The notes under the pieces are model-generated. The model was not told the DNA's origin. It ran no database searches and saw nothing but the letters and a program-made list of their open reading frames with translations. Shown here piece after piece: positions 36,449 to 46,208 of a stretch of DNA of 64,000 bases (positions within the stretch are counted from its first letter, which is position 1; every line of letters begins with the position of its first letter). Made by a program: the position numbers and the translations under genes. The DNA is taken from assembly GCF_027257975.1 (NCBI RefSeq), contig NZ_JANZKX010000003.1, positions 1-64,000 of the forward strand, read 5' to 3'. The DNA is from Pelomonas sp. BJYL3 (GTDB taxonomy: Bacteria; Pseudomonadota; Gammaproteobacteria; Burkholderiales; Burkholderiaceae_C).

Positions 36449-37060
36449 TTCAAGTGCTCCTGCATGCGGCCACCGTTGATGTAGGTATGTGGCGGCCAGT
36501 CCCTCGTCTCTTATGACGCCAGCCGTGAGGCCGGCGCGGCGCTTGCCGGGCGCGGATTTCAGAAGATCCGCTGTCTGGCAGATTGCATTCTTGGGAGCTG
36601 ATTACAGAATGTTTCGCTAATTTCCGGCGCAAGAATGGTGAGGCCAGCAGGCCACACTCGCGCCCTATCCCTGTGGTGCGGAACTCGGAAGTTCGCTAGC
36701 ACACCGAAGACACGAACGCCGCGTTCGCTACTGGCGAACGCAGATAGGGGCGCCCGCCCATTGCCAGGTGCCCGTCTGGCCGAGCCGGCCCTCGCACAAG
36801 GCACGCGCCTCCGGAGGGACCCTGAGAAGTGGTGCGGGCGCGCCCTCGGATGGGGCGGCCTGGCGCCGAACAAAATTCGGCCTCGCGCGGGCCACTCTGC
36901 CAACAATTCACGGGGCTAGGGGCAAGTCCTGACCGGCGCGGCGGCGGGGACTGTGGCGTCGATGCCGCAAGGCGGGCCGGGCCTGCGTCGAGCGCCGGGC
37001 CGCAGGCGCAGCGGGCATGAGCCGTGCGCTGCCCCCCTGCCGACAGCCAGATGCAGGCGC
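36449..37060. other. 612-bp intergenic region with structured repeats, no credible gene
   Basis: This stretch separates the receptor gene from folE2. The first about 150 bp are the receptor's 5' region. From about 36660 to 36885 there are several inverted repeats: GCGCCCTATC (36660-36669) with GATAGGGGCGC (36743-36753), GAACT/AGTTC (36681-36694), GCGTTCGC/GCGAACGC (36721-36741) and GCCGAA/TTCGGC (36865-36881). Short open frames cross it on both strands, but none has a ribosome site or a recognisable product. Confidence 0.6.
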
Positions 37061-37855
37061 TCAGGCGCGCTCGATGCAGGCGTAGGCGCTGTGGTTGTGG
37101 ATGGACTCGAAGTTCTCCACCTCGGCCCGGTAGGCGCCGATGCGCGGCTCGGCATTGAGGCGCAGGGCCACGTCACGCACCAGGTCCTCGACGAACTTGG
37201 GGTTTTCGTAGGCGTGCTCGGTGATCCACTTTTCATCGGCCCGCTTGAGCAGGGGCCAGATCTCGCTGGAGGCGCTGAGCTCGGCGGCACGCACCAGCTC
37301 GGCCAGGCCCAGGCTGTCGTCCAGCAGCTCGACGCGGATGGTCACCAGCGAGCGCTGGTTGTGAGCGCCGTAGTCGGAGATTTCCTTGGAGCAGGGGCAC
37401 AGGCTCTTCACCGGCGCCGCGATCTCCAGCCAGACGCGGCTGCGACCCTCGCGGGTCTCGGTGATGAAGGCGCCCTGGTAGTCCAGCAGGCTCTCGATGC
37501 CCGAGACCGGCGCGCGCTTGCGCAGGAAGAAGGTGAAGCGGACCTCGATGCGGCCCTCGCGCGCTTCCAGCTTGGCCAGCATCTCTTCGTGCAGGGCGCG
37601 CAGCACGGCGGCGTCCAGCGGCTGCTTCAGCGCATCCAGCCAGGCCACGAAGCGGGACATGTGGGTGCCCTTCTTCTCGGCAGGCAGCATCACGTCCAGG
37701 GCCCAGGTGCCCACGGTGGGCTGGGTGTCGCGGTCCAGGCGCAGCTGCAGCGGGTAGCGCACATCCTTGACGCCGACGCGCTGGATCACGAGATGACGCT
37801 CGTCGCGCTCGCTCTGGGTGTCGGGGATGTGGAGACTGCTGGTGACTTGGTTCAT
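37061..37855 (-). CDS. folE2: GTP cyclohydrolase FolE2 (type IB)
   Basis: The 264-residue enzyme makes 7,8-dihydroneopterin triphosphate from GTP, the first step of folate (and queuosine) synthesis. The FolE2 signature [17 protein letters not shown] with the metal/catalytic cysteine is near residues 149-165. FolE2 works with metals other than zinc and in many bacteria is induced by zinc starvation; no Zur site was recognised here. The ATG at 37855 ([12 protein letters not shown]) is used; the longer reading enters the dxs-side intergenic region. Confidence 0.95.
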   Translation of the reverse strand: MNQVTSSLHIPDTQSERDERHLVIQRVGVKDVRYPLQLRLDRDTQPTVGTWALDVMLPAEKKGTHMSRFVAWLDALKQPLDAAVLRALHEEMLAKLEAREGRIEVRFTFFLRKRAPVSGIESLLDYQGAFITETREGRSRVWLEIAAPVKSLCPCSKEISDYGAHNQRSLVTIRVELLDDSLGLAELVRAAELSASSEIWPLLKRADEKWITEHAYENPKFVEDLVRDVALRLNAEPRIGAYRAEVENFESIHNHSAYACIERA

Positions 37856-38036
37856 AAGCGGGGAATACGGCCGGCCAGGGGAAGCACCGGAAGCCGCAAG
37901 CATGACACGACCCGGGGAAACCCGTGCGGGCAAGGTCTCTAAAAATGCCTGCCGCGTGACATCGGGCGCCGGCGGTGGCCGCCCGCGGCTCGCCCGGTCA
38001 GGATGGGGCGGCAGGCCCGCAGGCCTGCCCGCGCCC

Positions 38037-39959
38037 TCACTCGTTGACGGCCGGGCGCAGCAGCTCGGGCCGCGCGCCGAAGCGCTGCAGGATGGACTGG
38101 GCGATGCCCGCCGCATCCAGGCCGCACATGGCCATCAGCTTGGCCGGGTCGCCATGCTCGACGAACTGGTCCGGCAGGCCCAGCTGCAGCACCGGCAGGT
38201 TCAGGCCCATGGACTGCAGGGCCTCCATCACGGCGCTGCCGGCGCCGCCCATGATGCAGCCCTCCTCGACCGTCACCAGGGCGTCGTGGCTTTCGGCCAG
38301 TTGGCGGACCAGCTCGACATCCAGCGGCTTCACGAAGCGCATATTGGCCACGGAGGCGTCCAGCTGCTCGGCCGCCTGCAGGGCCGGGTACAGCACCGTG
38401 CCGAAGGCCAGGATGGCGATGCGCGGCGCGCCGGCGCGGCCTTGCGGCCTGCCGGACTCCCTGCGGATCTCCCCCTTGCCCCAGGGCCAGGCCTTCATGT
38501 CCTTCTCGATGGCCGTGCCGACGCCGGCGCCGCGCGGGTAGCGCACCGTCACCGGACCTTCGTGCTGGTAGCCGGTGTAGAGCGCCTGGCGGCACTCGTT
38601 TTCGTCGGCCGGGGTCAGCACGCTCATCAGCGGAATGCAGCGGGTGAAGGCGATGTCGTAGTTGCCGGCGTGCGTGGCACCGTCGGCGCCCACCAGGCCG
38701 GCGCGGTCCAGGGCGAAGAGCACGTCCAGGTTCTGCAGCGCCACGTCATGGATCAGCTGGTCGTAGGCGCGCTGCAGGAAGGTCGAGTAGATGGCCACGA
38801 CGGGCTTCAGGCCCTCGCAGGCCAGGCCCGCGGCGAAGGTCACCGAGTGCTGCTCGGCGATGCCGACGTCGTGGTAGCGGGTCGGGAAGCGCTTGTGGAA
38901 GTCCACCATGCCCGAGCCCTCGCGCATGGCCGGCGTGATGCCCACCAGGCGCGGGTCCTGCTCGGCCATGTCGCACAGCCACTCGCCGAAGATCTGGGTG
39001 AAGGTCGGCTTGGCCGGCGTGGCGGACTTGACGAAGCCCACGGCCGGGTCGAACTTGCCCGAGGCGGCGTGGTACTTGACCGGGTCGGCCTCCGCCAGCT
39101 TGTAGCCGGCGCCCTTCTTCGTGACCACGTGCAGGAACTGCGGGCCGCCGCGGTCGCGCAGGTTCTCCAGGGTGGGGATCAGGGAGTCGAGGTCGTGACC
39201 GTCGATGGGGCCGACGTAGTTGAAGCCGAACTCCTCGAAGATGGTGCCGGGCACCACCATGCCCTTGGTGTGCTCCTCGAAGCGGCGGGCGAACTCGTAC
39301 AGCGGCGTGTTCTTGAGCACGCTCTTGGCGCCTTCGCGGGCGGCGGCGTAGAAGCTGCCGCTCATCAGGCGGGCCAGGTACTTGTTGAGGGCGCCGACGG
39401 GCGGGCTGATCGACATGTCGTTGTCGTTCAGGATGACGAGCACATCGCCCATCAGGCCGCCGTGGGCCACGCCGGCGTTGTTCAGTGCCTCGAAGGCCAT
39501 GCCCGCGGTCATGGCGCCGTCGCCGATGATGGCCACGGCCTTGCGGTCCTCACCCTTGATCTTGGCCGCCATGGCCATGCCATGGGCCGCGGAGATCGAG
39601 GTCGAGGAATGGCCGGTGCCGAAGGTGTCGTATTCGCTTTCGTCGCGGCGGGGGAAGCCGCTGATGCCGCCCAGCTGACGCAGGCCGGACATGCGATCGC
39701 GCCGGCCCGTCAGCACCTTGTGCGGATAGGTCTGGTGGCCCACGTCCCAGACCAGGCGGTCCTCGGGCGTGTTGAACACGTAGTGCAGTGCGACCGTCAG
39801 CTCGACCGTGCCCAGGTTGGAGCCCAGATGGCCGCCGGTCTTGGACACGCTCTCCAGCACGTAGGCGCGCAGCTCGTCAGCCAGCTGCTTGAGCTGCGCA
39901 CGCGGCAGGCGACGCAGGTCGGCGGGGCTGGAGATGGTCTGCAGCAAGGGAAAGCTCAT
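38037..39959 (-). CDS. dxs: 1-deoxy-D-xylulose-5-phosphate synthase
   Basis: The 640-residue thiamine-diphosphate enzyme condenses pyruvate and glyceraldehyde 3-phosphate, the entry step of the MEP isoprenoid pathway. The cofactor motif [18 protein letters not shown] is near residue 146, the transketolase-like central domain follows ([16 protein letters not shown]), and the C-terminal domain is complete. It lies downstream of ispA (23-bp gap) on the same strand; these encode the first and a late step of isoprenoid synthesis. Confidence 0.97.
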   Translation of the reverse strand: MSFPLLQTISSPADLRRLPRAQLKQLADELRAYVLESVSKTGGHLGSNLGTVELTVALHYVFNTPEDRLVWDVGHQTYPHKVLTGRRDRMSGLRQLGGISGFPRRDESEYDTFGTGHSSTSISAAHGMAMAAKIKGEDRKAVAIIGDGAMTAGMAFEALNNAGVAHGGLMGDVLVILNDNDMSISPPVGALNKYLARLMSGSFYAAAREGAKSVLKNTPLYEFARRFEEHTKGMVVPGTIFEEFGFNYVGPIDGHDLDSLIPTLENLRDRGGPQFLHVVTKKGAGYKLAEADPVKYHAASGKFDPAVGFVKSATPAKPTFTQIFGEWLCDMAEQDPRLVGITPAMREGSGMVDFHKRFPTRYHDVGIAEQHSVTFAAGLACEGLKPVVAIYSTFLQRAYDQLIHDVALQNLDVLFALDRAGLVGADGATHAGNYDIAFTRCIPLMSVLTPADENECRQALYTGYQHEGPVTVRYPRGAGVGTAIEKDMKAWPWGKGEIRRESGRPQGRAGAPRIAILAFGTVLYPALQAAEQLDASVANMRFVKPLDVELVRQLAESHDALVTVEEGCIMGGAGSAVMEALQSMGLNLPVLQLGLPDQFVEHGDPAKLMAMCGLDAAGIAQSILQRFGARPELLRPAVNE

Positions 39960-39982
39960 GGGGGACCCTGCTCTTCTTGGAT

Positions 39983-40870
39983 TCAGTTGTCGCGGTCCAC
40001 GACCTTGTCGGCCAGCACGCTGAGCCAGGCCGTGTTCTCGAGGCCGCTGGCCGCCAGCGCCGCATGGGCCTGGGTGCGCAGTTGCTCGGCATAGCTGCGG
40101 GCGCCGTCCAGGCCCAGCAGGCTCACGTAGGTGGGCTTGTCACAGGCCTGGTCCTTGCCGGCGGTCTTGCCCAGCACGGCGGAGTCCTGGGTGACGTCCA
40201 GGATGTCGTCGACCACCTGGAAAGCCAGGCCCAGGGCGGAGCCGTAATCGCTGAGGGCCTGCCAGGCCGACTCGGAGACGTCGCCGCAGGCGGCGCCCAT
40301 CAGCACACTGGCCTGCAGCAGCACGCCGGTCTTGCGGCGGTGCATGTCGCGCAGGGTGTCCTCGGTCAGGGCCTTGCCGATGCTGGCGAGGTCGATGGCC
40401 TGGCCGCCCGCCATGCCGGCGTGGCCGGAGGCTCGCGCGAGCAGGCGGCACAGGCGCGCCTGCAGCGCGGCGTCCATGCCGCCGTCGGGCGTCAGGACGT
40501 CAAAGGCCAGGGCCTGCATGGCATCGCCGGCCAGCATGGCCTGCGCTTCGCCGAACTGCACGTGCACGGTGGGCTTGCCACGGCGCAGCACGTCGTTGTC
40601 CATGCAGGGCATGTCGTCGTGGACCAGCGAGTAGGCATGGATCAGCTCGACGGCACAGGCGGCACGCAGCGCGGCCTCGCCTTGCGCCGCAGCCGCCTCG
40701 GCAGCCGCCAGCACCAGCAGCGGCCTCAGCCGCTTGCCGGCCCCGAGCACGGCATAGCGCATGGCCTCGCCCAGACCCGCCGGGGCATCGGCCGGCGTCC
40801 ACTCATCCAATGCCTGTTCCACCTGCGCCAGACTGCGCGCGGCCCATTGATCAAACACGCCTGCATCCAT
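39983..40870 (-). CDS. ispA: Polyprenyl synthetase (farnesyl diphosphate synthase, IspA)
   Basis: The 295-residue enzyme elongates DMAPP with IPP to farnesyl diphosphate for quinone and undecaprenyl synthesis. The first aspartate-rich motif DDMPCMDND is near residue 83 and the second DDILDVTQD near 217. The length and the xseB-ispA-dxs order match the E. coli farnesyl diphosphate synthase operon. Only 3 bp separate it from xseB. Confidence 0.95.
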   Translation of the reverse strand: MDAGVFDQWAARSLAQVEQALDEWTPADAPAGLGEAMRYAVLGAGKRLRPLLVLAAAEAAAAQGEAALRAACAVELIHAYSLVHDDMPCMDNDVLRRGKPTVHVQFGEAQAMLAGDAMQALAFDVLTPDGGMDAALQARLCRLLARASGHAGMAGGQAIDLASIGKALTEDTLRDMHRRKTGVLLQASVLMGAACGDVSESAWQALSDYGSALGLAFQVVDDILDVTQDSAVLGKTAGKDQACDKPTYVSLLGLDGARSYAEQLRTQAHAALAASGLENTAWLSVLADKVVDRDN

Positions 40871-40873
40871 TCC

Positions 40874-41146
40874 TTATTCGTCCTCCCACGGACGCATCTC
40901 GCCCGTCTCCAGCACCTTGACCTGCTGTTCGACGGCCTGCAGGCGATCCCGGCACAGGGCCAGGAGCTCGGCGCCCCGACGGTAACTGTCAAGTAACTGA
41001 TCCAAGGGCAGCTGCCCCGCCTCCATGGCAGACACGAGTCGCTCCAGCTCGTCGAGCGCCTGCTCGTAGCTGAGTTGCTGGGGGGTTCCTGGCTCATCGG
41101 ATGATGCGCCGGAGGCCAGACGGTGAGTCGCTGTGGCTTTGCTCAT
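40874..41146 (-). CDS. xseB: Exodeoxyribonuclease VII small subunit
   Basis: The 90-residue protein has the XseB pattern ([33 protein letters not shown]), a helical subunit that joins XseA to degrade single-stranded DNA. It is first in the xseB-ispA-dxs operon. The ATG at 41146 ([10 protein letters not shown]) is chosen; the long upstream extension has unlike composition and crosses a promoter. A minus-strand TACAAT (41164-41169) gives a leader of about ten bases. Confidence 0.92.
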   Translation of the reverse strand: MSKATATHRLASGASSDEPGTPQQLSYEQALDELERLVSAMEAGQLPLDQLLDSYRRGAELLALCRDRLQAVEQQVKVLETGEMRPWEDE

Positions 41147-41283
41147 AGAAATGCGAAAGGCGCATTGTAGTGGGGTACCAACATGCCCGGCTTGCCGCGC
41201 GCTGGAGCAATGTAACCAGAGCGCCGCAGCCAAAGGCCCTGGCTCTTGATCCAACTCAGCAAGCAGCGCTCCCGCGCCCCGGG

Positions 41284-41411
41284 TACAATCCCGCCCTCGC
41301 CCGCTGCCCCACCAGGCGGCGGACCTCGGGAGCCCGGCCATCGCATGGCGGCGCAGCACATCGACCTCCATCGACAGGCCGCGCCCCTCAGCAAGATAGG
41401 CCGGGCTTTTT
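41284..41411 (+). ncRNA. Candidate small RNA between xseB and the Rieske oxygenase gene
   Basis: The 354-bp gap 41147-41500 contains a TACAAT -10 hexamer (41284-41289), then a stem CCGCTGCC/GGCGGCGG (41301-41308 and 41315-41322, one G-U pair), then AGCCCGGCC (41331-41339) complementary to GGCCGGGCT (41399-41407) followed by five T residues. This looks like a transcript of about 115 nt with a Rho-independent end. I considered 6S and SRP RNA but their conserved motifs are missing. No clear -35 box was found. Confidence 0.35.
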
Positions 41412-41500
41412 GACACAAACCCGGTCCCGCACCTCAGGCAGCAAGCCCCAATGACGGGCCCGGGGGGTTGACATTGGTTTCTTGGAGACCCTCTTGGATC

Positions 41501-42607
41501 ATGTCCGACCTGAGCCTCACTCTCTCAGCGCTTGACAGCAGCACCACCCAGCTGCCCGTTTCCTCCTACTTCGACGAGGGCTTGTTCCGCAGGGAACTCG
41601 AGCTCATCTTCCAGCCAGGACCCCGCTACCTCGGCCATGCCCTGAGCGTGCCCGAGGTAGGCGACTACTACGCCCTGCCCCAGGAGGGCGATGGTCGCGC
41701 GCTCGTGCGCACGCCGGAGGGCATCGAGCTGATCTCCAACGTCTGCCGCCACCGGCAGGCGGTGATGCTGCGCGGCCGTGGCAACACGAAGAGCAACATC
41801 GTCTGCCCGCTGCACCGCTGGACGTACGACCTCAAGGGCACCCTCATCGGCGCCCCGCACTTCGACCACGACCCCTGCCAGCACCTGAACCGCTACAAGC
41901 TGCGGGAATGGAACGGCCTGCTGTTCGAGGACAACGGCCGCGACATCGCCGGGGAGCTCTCCCGCATCGCCAAGGCTCGCGACCTGGACTTCAGCGGCTA
42001 TGTGCTGGACAAGGTCCAGGTGCACGAGTGCGACTACAACTGGAAGACCTTCATCGAGGTCTACCTCGAGGACTACCACGTCGGCCCCTTCCACCCCGGC
42101 CTCGGCCAGTTCGTCACCTGCGACGACCTCGCCTGGGAGTTCGGCAGCAACCACTCGGTGCAGACCGTGGGCATCCACAAGGACCTGAAGACGCCCGGCT
42201 CGCCCGTCTACAAGAAGTGGCACGAGCAGGTGCTGGGCTTCCGCAATGGCCAGCCGCCCGAGCAGGGCGCGATCTGGCTGACGCTGTACCCGCACATCAT
42301 GGTCGAGTGGTACCCGCACGTGCTGGTGGTCTCCACCCTTCATCCCAAGGGTCCGCAGAAGACGACCAACATCGTCGAGTTCTACTACCCCGAGGAGATC
42401 GCCGCCTTCGAGCGCGAGTTCGTCGAAGCCAACCAGGCCGCCTACATGGAGACCTGCATCGAGGACGACGAAATCGCCGAGCGCATGGACTGGGGCCGCA
42501 AGGCCCTGATGGACCGCGGCGACAACGAGGTCGGGCCCTACCAGAGCCCCATGGAGGACGGCATGAAGCACTTCCATGAGTGGTACCGCCGCGAGATGAA
42601 GTTCTGA
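41501..42607 (+). CDS. Rieske non-heme iron oxygenase, alpha subunit-like
   Basis: The 368-residue protein has a Rieske [2Fe-2S] domain with ligands CRH near residue 82 and CPLH near 102, and a catalytic domain with the mononuclear-iron histidines in [11 protein letters not shown] (about residues 189-199). It resembles ring-hydroxylating oxygenase large subunits. No beta subunit or reductase gene is nearby, so electrons come from an unlinked reductase. The substrate is unknown. The ATG at 41501 (MSDLSLTL) is used; one at 41468 is less likely. Confidence 0.88.
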   Translation: MSDLSLTLSALDSSTTQLPVSSYFDEGLFRRELELIFQPGPRYLGHALSVPEVGDYYALPQEGDGRALVRTPEGIELISNVCRHRQAVMLRGRGNTKSNIVCPLHRWTYDLKGTLIGAPHFDHDPCQHLNRYKLREWNGLLFEDNGRDIAGELSRIAKARDLDFSGYVLDKVQVHECDYNWKTFIEVYLEDYHVGPFHPGLGQFVTCDDLAWEFGSNHSVQTVGIHKDLKTPGSPVYKKWHEQVLGFRNGQPPEQGAIWLTLYPHIMVEWYPHVLVVSTLHPKGPQKTTNIVEFYYPEEIAAFEREFVEANQAAYMETCIEDDEIAERMDWGRKALMDRGDNEVGPYQSPMEDGMKHFHEWYRREMKF

Positions 42608-42623
42608 CGCCTCCGCGTCCGCC

Positions 42624-42659
42624 AACCGCCCATCGGCCCCGTGCCCTGGGCGGTTTTTC
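42624..42659 (+). terminator. Terminator after the Rieske oxygenase gene
   Basis: AACCGCCC (42624-42631) pairs with GGGCGGTT (42648-42655), and the 3' arm continues into a T-rich tract. Confidence 0.85.
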
Positions 42660-42773
42660 TTGGCTCCTTGCGCTCTAAGTGGGGATCGCCAGGGGCTCGC
42701 GCCATGCCGCCGGCCCTGCATCACGACCCAACGCGCAAAGAGCCTTTTCTTTGCCACTACAGTCCGCCGCACG

Positions 42774-43682
42774 ATGCCTGCTTCCCTCATGATGGCCCTG
42801 GCCACCCTGCTCTTCGCCACCATGGGTGTCTGCGTCAAGCTGGCCTCGGCCGAGTACAGCTCGGGCGAGATCGTCATGTACCGCGGCCTGGTCGGTGTGG
42901 TCATGGTCTCGGGCCTGGTGCTGGCTCGCGGGCTGAGCCTGCGCACCGCGGTGCCGGCCATGCATTTCTGGCGGGGCCTGTCCGGCGTGGCGGCGCTGTC
43001 CCTGTGGTTCTATGCCATCGGCAAGCTGCCCCTGCCGACGGCGATGACGCTGAACTACATGTCCTCGGTCTGGATGGCCCTGTTCCTGATCGGCGGCAGC
43101 GTGCTGATGGGCGGGCGCCGCGTGGACGGCCGCCTGGTGGCCTGCGTGCTGGCGGGCTTCCTGGGCGTGGCCCTGGTGCTGCGCCCCAGCATGCACCAGG
43201 AGCAGGCCTGGTACGGCCTGGCCGGCCTGCTGGCAGGCATGCTGGCCGCCCTGGCCTATCTGCAGGTCACGGCCCTGGGGCGGGCGGGTGAGCCGGAGTA
43301 CCGCATCGTCTTCTACTTCTCCCTGGGTGGCGCGCTGGCCGGCGCGCTGGTCAATGTCGCGCAGCAATGGGGCCAGCCCCAGGCGTGGCACGGCCACAGT
43401 GGCCGCGGCCTGCTGCTGCTGCTGGCCGTGGGCCTGCTGGCCACCGCGGCCCAGCTGCTGATGACGGCCGCCTACCGCAAGGGCCGCACGCTGGTGAACG
43501 CCAGCCTGCAGTACCTGGGCATCGTCTTTTCCTGCCTCTACGGCGTCTGGATCTTCCAGGAGCACCTGGAGCCCGCTGCGATACTGGGCATGCTGCTGAT
43601 CATCGGCGCCGGCCTCGCGGCCACGCTGCTGCGCACACGCAGCCTTCCTTCCGACAGCCCGCAAGGCACGAGCGAATCATGA
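42774..43682 (+). CDS. EamA/DMT-superfamily transporter
   Basis: The 302-residue protein has about ten hydrophobic segments in two EamA repeats (MMALATLLFATMGVCVKLAS at the start; LLLLLAVGLLATAAQLLMTAAY in the second half), typical of drug/metabolite transporters such as amino-acid or nucleoside exporters. The substrate is unknown. The ATG at 42774 (MPASLMMAL) is the family-like start. Its stop overlaps the next gene's start (ATGA), so it is co-translated with the sulfurtransferase, which may hint at export of a sulfur compound (speculative). Confidence 0.87.
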   Translation: MPASLMMALATLLFATMGVCVKLASAEYSSGEIVMYRGLVGVVMVSGLVLARGLSLRTAVPAMHFWRGLSGVAALSLWFYAIGKLPLPTAMTLNYMSSVWMALFLIGGSVLMGGRRVDGRLVACVLAGFLGVALVLRPSMHQEQAWYGLAGLLAGMLAALAYLQVTALGRAGEPEYRIVFYFSLGGALAGALVNVAQQWGQPQAWHGHSGRGLLLLLAVGLLATAAQLLMTAAYRKGRTLVNASLQYLGIVFSCLYGVWIFQEHLEPAAILGMLLIIGAGLAATLLRTRSLPSDSPQGTSES

Positions 43683-44533
43683 GCCACACCACCCTGATCA
43701 GCGCCCAGGAACTGCAAGCCCTGCAGGCCGCTGCCCGCCCACTCCTGCTGCTGGACGTCAGCTTCGACCTGGCGGATACCGCCGCCGGCGAGCGCGCCTA
43801 TGCCCAGGGCCACCTGCCCGGCGCCCACTACCTGCACCTGGACCGCGATCTCAGCGGCGCCAAGGCGGCGGAGGGTCAGGTCTTTACCGGCCGCCACCCG
43901 CTGCCCGAGCCGGCCGCCTTCGCGCAGCGCCTGTCGGCCCTGGGGCTGGACGCCGGCATGCAGGTCGTGGCCTATGACGGGCAGGGCGGCATGTACGCCG
44001 CCCGCGTCTGGTGGATGCTGCGCTGGCTGGGCCACGAGGCCGTGGCCGTGCTGGACGGCGGTCTCACCGCCTGGCAGGCGGCCGGCGGCGCGCTGGGCAC
44101 CGACGTCCCCGCCACCCGCGCCGGCAGCTTCCAGGCCAGCGCCTCGCTCGCCCCGTCGATCCAGGCCGACTCGCTGCAGGCCCAGCTGGGCCGCGTGCGC
44201 CTGCTGGATGCCAGGGCCGGCGAACGCTACCGCGGTGAGGTCGAACCCCTGGACAAGCAGGCCGGCCACATTCCCGGCGCGCTGAACCGCTTCTTCAAGG
44301 ACAACCTGCAGGCCGACGGCCGCTTCAAGCCGGCGGACGCTTTGCGGGCGGACTTCGAAGCCCTGCTGCCGCCCTTCGCCGCCTCGGAGGTCGTGCACCA
44401 GTGCGGCTCGGGCGTCACCGCCTGCCACAACCTGCTGGCCATGGAACATGCGGGCCTGCGCGGCTCGCGTCTCTACCCGGGGTCGTGGAGCGAATGGTCG
44501 GGCGATCCGCGCCGCCCGGTGGCCCAGGGCTGA
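43679..44533 (+). CDS. sseA: Sulfurtransferase (3-mercaptopyruvate/thiosulfate type, SseA-like)
   Basis: The 284-residue protein has two rhodanese domains. The C-terminal active-site loop CGSGVTAC places the persulfide cysteine near residue 242 and fits the mercaptopyruvate sulfurtransferase loop better than the thiosulfate form. It moves sulfur from mercaptopyruvate or thiosulfate to cyanide or thiols. It overlaps the EamA gene by four bases. A 13/15 match to the recurrent 15-mer (43872-43886) lies inside, encoding EGQVF. Confidence 0.9.
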   Translation: MSHTTLISAQELQALQAAARPLLLLDVSFDLADTAAGERAYAQGHLPGAHYLHLDRDLSGAKAAEGQVFTGRHPLPEPAAFAQRLSALGLDAGMQVVAYDGQGGMYAARVWWMLRWLGHEAVAVLDGGLTAWQAAGGALGTDVPATRAGSFQASASLAPSIQADSLQAQLGRVRLLDARAGERYRGEVEPLDKQAGHIPGALNRFFKDNLQADGRFKPADALRADFEALLPPFAASEVVHQCGSGVTACHNLLAMEHAGLRGSRLYPGSWSEWSGDPRRPVAQG

Positions 44534-44569
44534 GCCCCTGACGCCCTCGCGGCGATGCGAGCCCGAGTC

Positions 44570-44600
44570 TTGACATAGCGCAAGCGCGGCGGCCTACTGA
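44570..44600 (+). promoter_or_regulatory. Candidate promoter of the universal stress protein gene
   Basis: TTGACA (44570-44575) with CTACTG at 44594-44599 gives a sigma70-like pair at 18-bp spacing. The same bases read TTGAC-ATAG-CGCAA, a weak half-match to an FNR/Anr site, which often controls such genes. No other element was seen in 44534-44714. Confidence 0.3.
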
Positions 44601-44714
44601 ACAGCAACACTCTGTGCATCAGCACCGGATTTCAGCAGCGGCCGACACAGCCGCCCCAGAAGTCCGGCGAGGTCTTCACCCAAGGCTTTCAGGATCAGCT
44701 CAAAGGAGGCTCGC

Positions 44715-45149
44715 ATGTACAAGCGCATCATCGTCCCGACCGACGGTTCCGACATCACCGCCAAGGCCCTCGAACAGGCCCTGGCCCTGGCCCAGGAACT
44801 GGGCGCCAAGATCTTCGCGATCAGCGTGAAGGAACCCTTCCCCTACAGCGCCGTCTCCGAGATGCAGCCCACGCCGCCGCAGGAGTTCTTCGACGCCCAG
44901 GAGCGCATCGCCCAGACCCGCCTGCGCACCGTGCTGGCCGCCGCCGAGAAGGCCGGCGTGCCCGCCGAGGCGCACAGCATCGAGGCCCTGCACCCGTGGG
45001 AGGCCATCATCGAGCATGCCAAGCGCGTGGAGGCTGACCTCGTGGTGATGGCCTCGCACGGCCGCCGCGGCGTGCAGGCGCTGCTGCTGGGCAGTGAGAC
45101 CCAGAAGGTCCTGACCCACTCGACCATCCCGGTCCTCGTGGTGCGCTGA
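44715..45149 (+). CDS. Universal stress protein, UspA family
   Basis: The 144-residue protein has one UspA domain with the ATP-binding signature (ASHG-x9-GS; SHGRRGVQALLLGS near residues 115-128), so it probably belongs to the nucleotide-binding class. Such proteins accumulate in starvation, hypoxia or stasis. A strong AAAGGAGG site precedes the ATG, and a clear terminator follows, so it is monocistronic. Confidence 0.92.
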   Translation: MYKRIIVPTDGSDITAKALEQALALAQELGAKIFAISVKEPFPYSAVSEMQPTPPQEFFDAQERIAQTRLRTVLAAAEKAGVPAEAHSIEALHPWEAIIEHAKRVEADLVVMASHGRRGVQALLLGSETQKVLTHSTIPVLVVR

Positions 45150-45170
45150 GACCCCGCGCTCCTCGACAAG

Positions 45171-45194
45171 GCCCGCCCCTGAGGCGGGCTTTTT
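45171..45194 (+). terminator. Terminator after the universal stress protein gene
   Basis: GCCCGCC (45171-45177) pairs with GGCGGGC (45183-45189), followed by TTTTT. Confidence 0.92.
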
Positions 45195-45207
45195 CATGGG
45201 CGCTTGT

Positions 45208-46002
45208 TCAGTGGCTGCTGCCCAGCACCAGCACGATGAAGCCCATGCCCGCGGCCAGCCAGAAGAGCTGCGCGGCGGTCTCGCGCCAGGGCAGGCGGCG
45301 CTGCAGCTGGGGGATCAGGTCCGCCACGGCCACGTAGATGAAGCTGCTGGAGGCCAGCACCAGCAGATAGGGGAACAGCGACTCCCAAGGGCCCACGACG
45401 AAGTAGCCCAGCAGGCCGCCCGCCACCGCCGCCAGGCCGGACAGCGCATTGAACAGCAGGGCCTTGCCGCGACTGAAGCCGGCGTTGAGCAGCACGATGT
45501 AGTCGCCCACCTCCTGCGGGATCTCGTGGGCGATGATGGCCGCCGCCGTGACCCAGCCCAGGTGCTGGTCCGCCAGGAAGGCGGCCGCGATGATGAGGCC
45601 GTCGCAGAAGTTGTGGATGCTGTCCCCCACCAGCACGGAGAGCCCGCCGCGCCCCGCCTGTTCCGCATCGAAATGATGGTGGTGGTGATGGCCGTCGCCC
45701 TCGTGGTGGTGGGTGTGGCGGTACAGCTCGGCCTTCTCCAGCAGGAAGAAGAACATCAGCCCGCCCAGCAGGGTCATGAAGAGGGCGTGAGGGCTGGCCT
45801 GGCGCTCGAAGGCCTCGGGCAGCACATGCAGCAGGGCCGTGGCCAGCAGCACCCCGGTGGAGAGGCTGACCAGATGCCGCACCAGGCGCCCCAGCAGGGC
45901 CACCGTGAGGCTGGCGGCGATCAGCACGGAGAGCAGGCCGCCGACAAAGGTGGCGAGCAGGATGTAGGACAGGGTCATGCGTGAGGCGAGGCGCGCCGTC
46001 AT
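45208..46002 (-). CDS. ZIP-family divalent metal transporter
   Basis: The 264-residue inner-membrane protein is a ZIP (zinc/iron-regulated) transporter with about eight helices. The metal-binding motifs HNFCDG (TM4) and HEIPQEVGD (TM5) are present, and a histidine-rich loop (HTHHHEGDGHHHHHH, about residues 95-111) lies between TM3 and TM4. It probably imports zinc or another divalent metal. The start at 46002 is given; the ATG at 45978 (MTLSYILL) is an equally possible start, as neither has a good ribosome site. Confidence 0.88.
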   Translation of the reverse strand: MTARLASRMTLSYILLATFVGGLLSVLIAASLTVALLGRLVRHLVSLSTGVLLATALLHVLPEAFERQASPHALFMTLLGGLMFFFLLEKAELYRHTHHHEGDGHHHHHHFDAEQAGRGGLSVLVGDSIHNFCDGLIIAAAFLADQHLGWVTAAAIIAHEIPQEVGDYIVLLNAGFSRGKALLFNALSGLAAVAGGLLGYFVVGPWESLFPYLLVLASSSFIYVAVADLIPQLQRRLPWRETAAQLFWLAAGMGFIVLVLGSSH

Positions 46003-46021
46003 GCCCGGCGCTCGACAACAA

Positions 46022-46045
46022 AAGGCGCACCGGGTGGCGCGCCTT
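46022..46045 (-). terminator. Terminator-like hairpin in the leader of the ZIP gene
   Basis: AAGGCGC (46022-46028) pairs with GCGCCTT (46039-46045). On the minus strand it is followed by TTTGTTG just ahead of the start at 46002. No minus-strand gene lies upstream to terminate, so this may be an attenuator. Confidence 0.4.
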
Positions 46046-46194
46046 CAGGGTTTGCACATGCCGGGATTCTCTCAGACCTGTCAATGACCTCGCCGGAGCC
46101 GGGCCGCCGCGCAGAGCGGCGAACGGAACGGCAAGCTTTGTGCAGGCCGCCACACCCCGCGCACGCTTACACAATGACACCCCGCGTCAGCCGC

Positions 46195-46200
46195 GACAAT
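46195..46200 (+). promoter_or_regulatory. -10 hexamer 8 nt before the ppx start
   Basis: GACAAT ends eight bases before the ATG at 46209, with no ribosome site, suggesting a leaderless or nearly leaderless transcript. Confidence 0.4.
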
Positions 46201-46208
46201 CCGTCGCC

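Noticed and set aside
36559-36919. Short open frames on both strands in the receptor-folE2 gap
   Set aside because: No ribosome sites, atypical composition and overlapping hairpins; treated as noncoding.
41284-41470. 6S RNA, SRP RNA or riboswitch in the xseB/oxygenase gap
   Set aside because: The conserved internal motifs of these RNAs are absent, so only a generic small-RNA candidate is kept.
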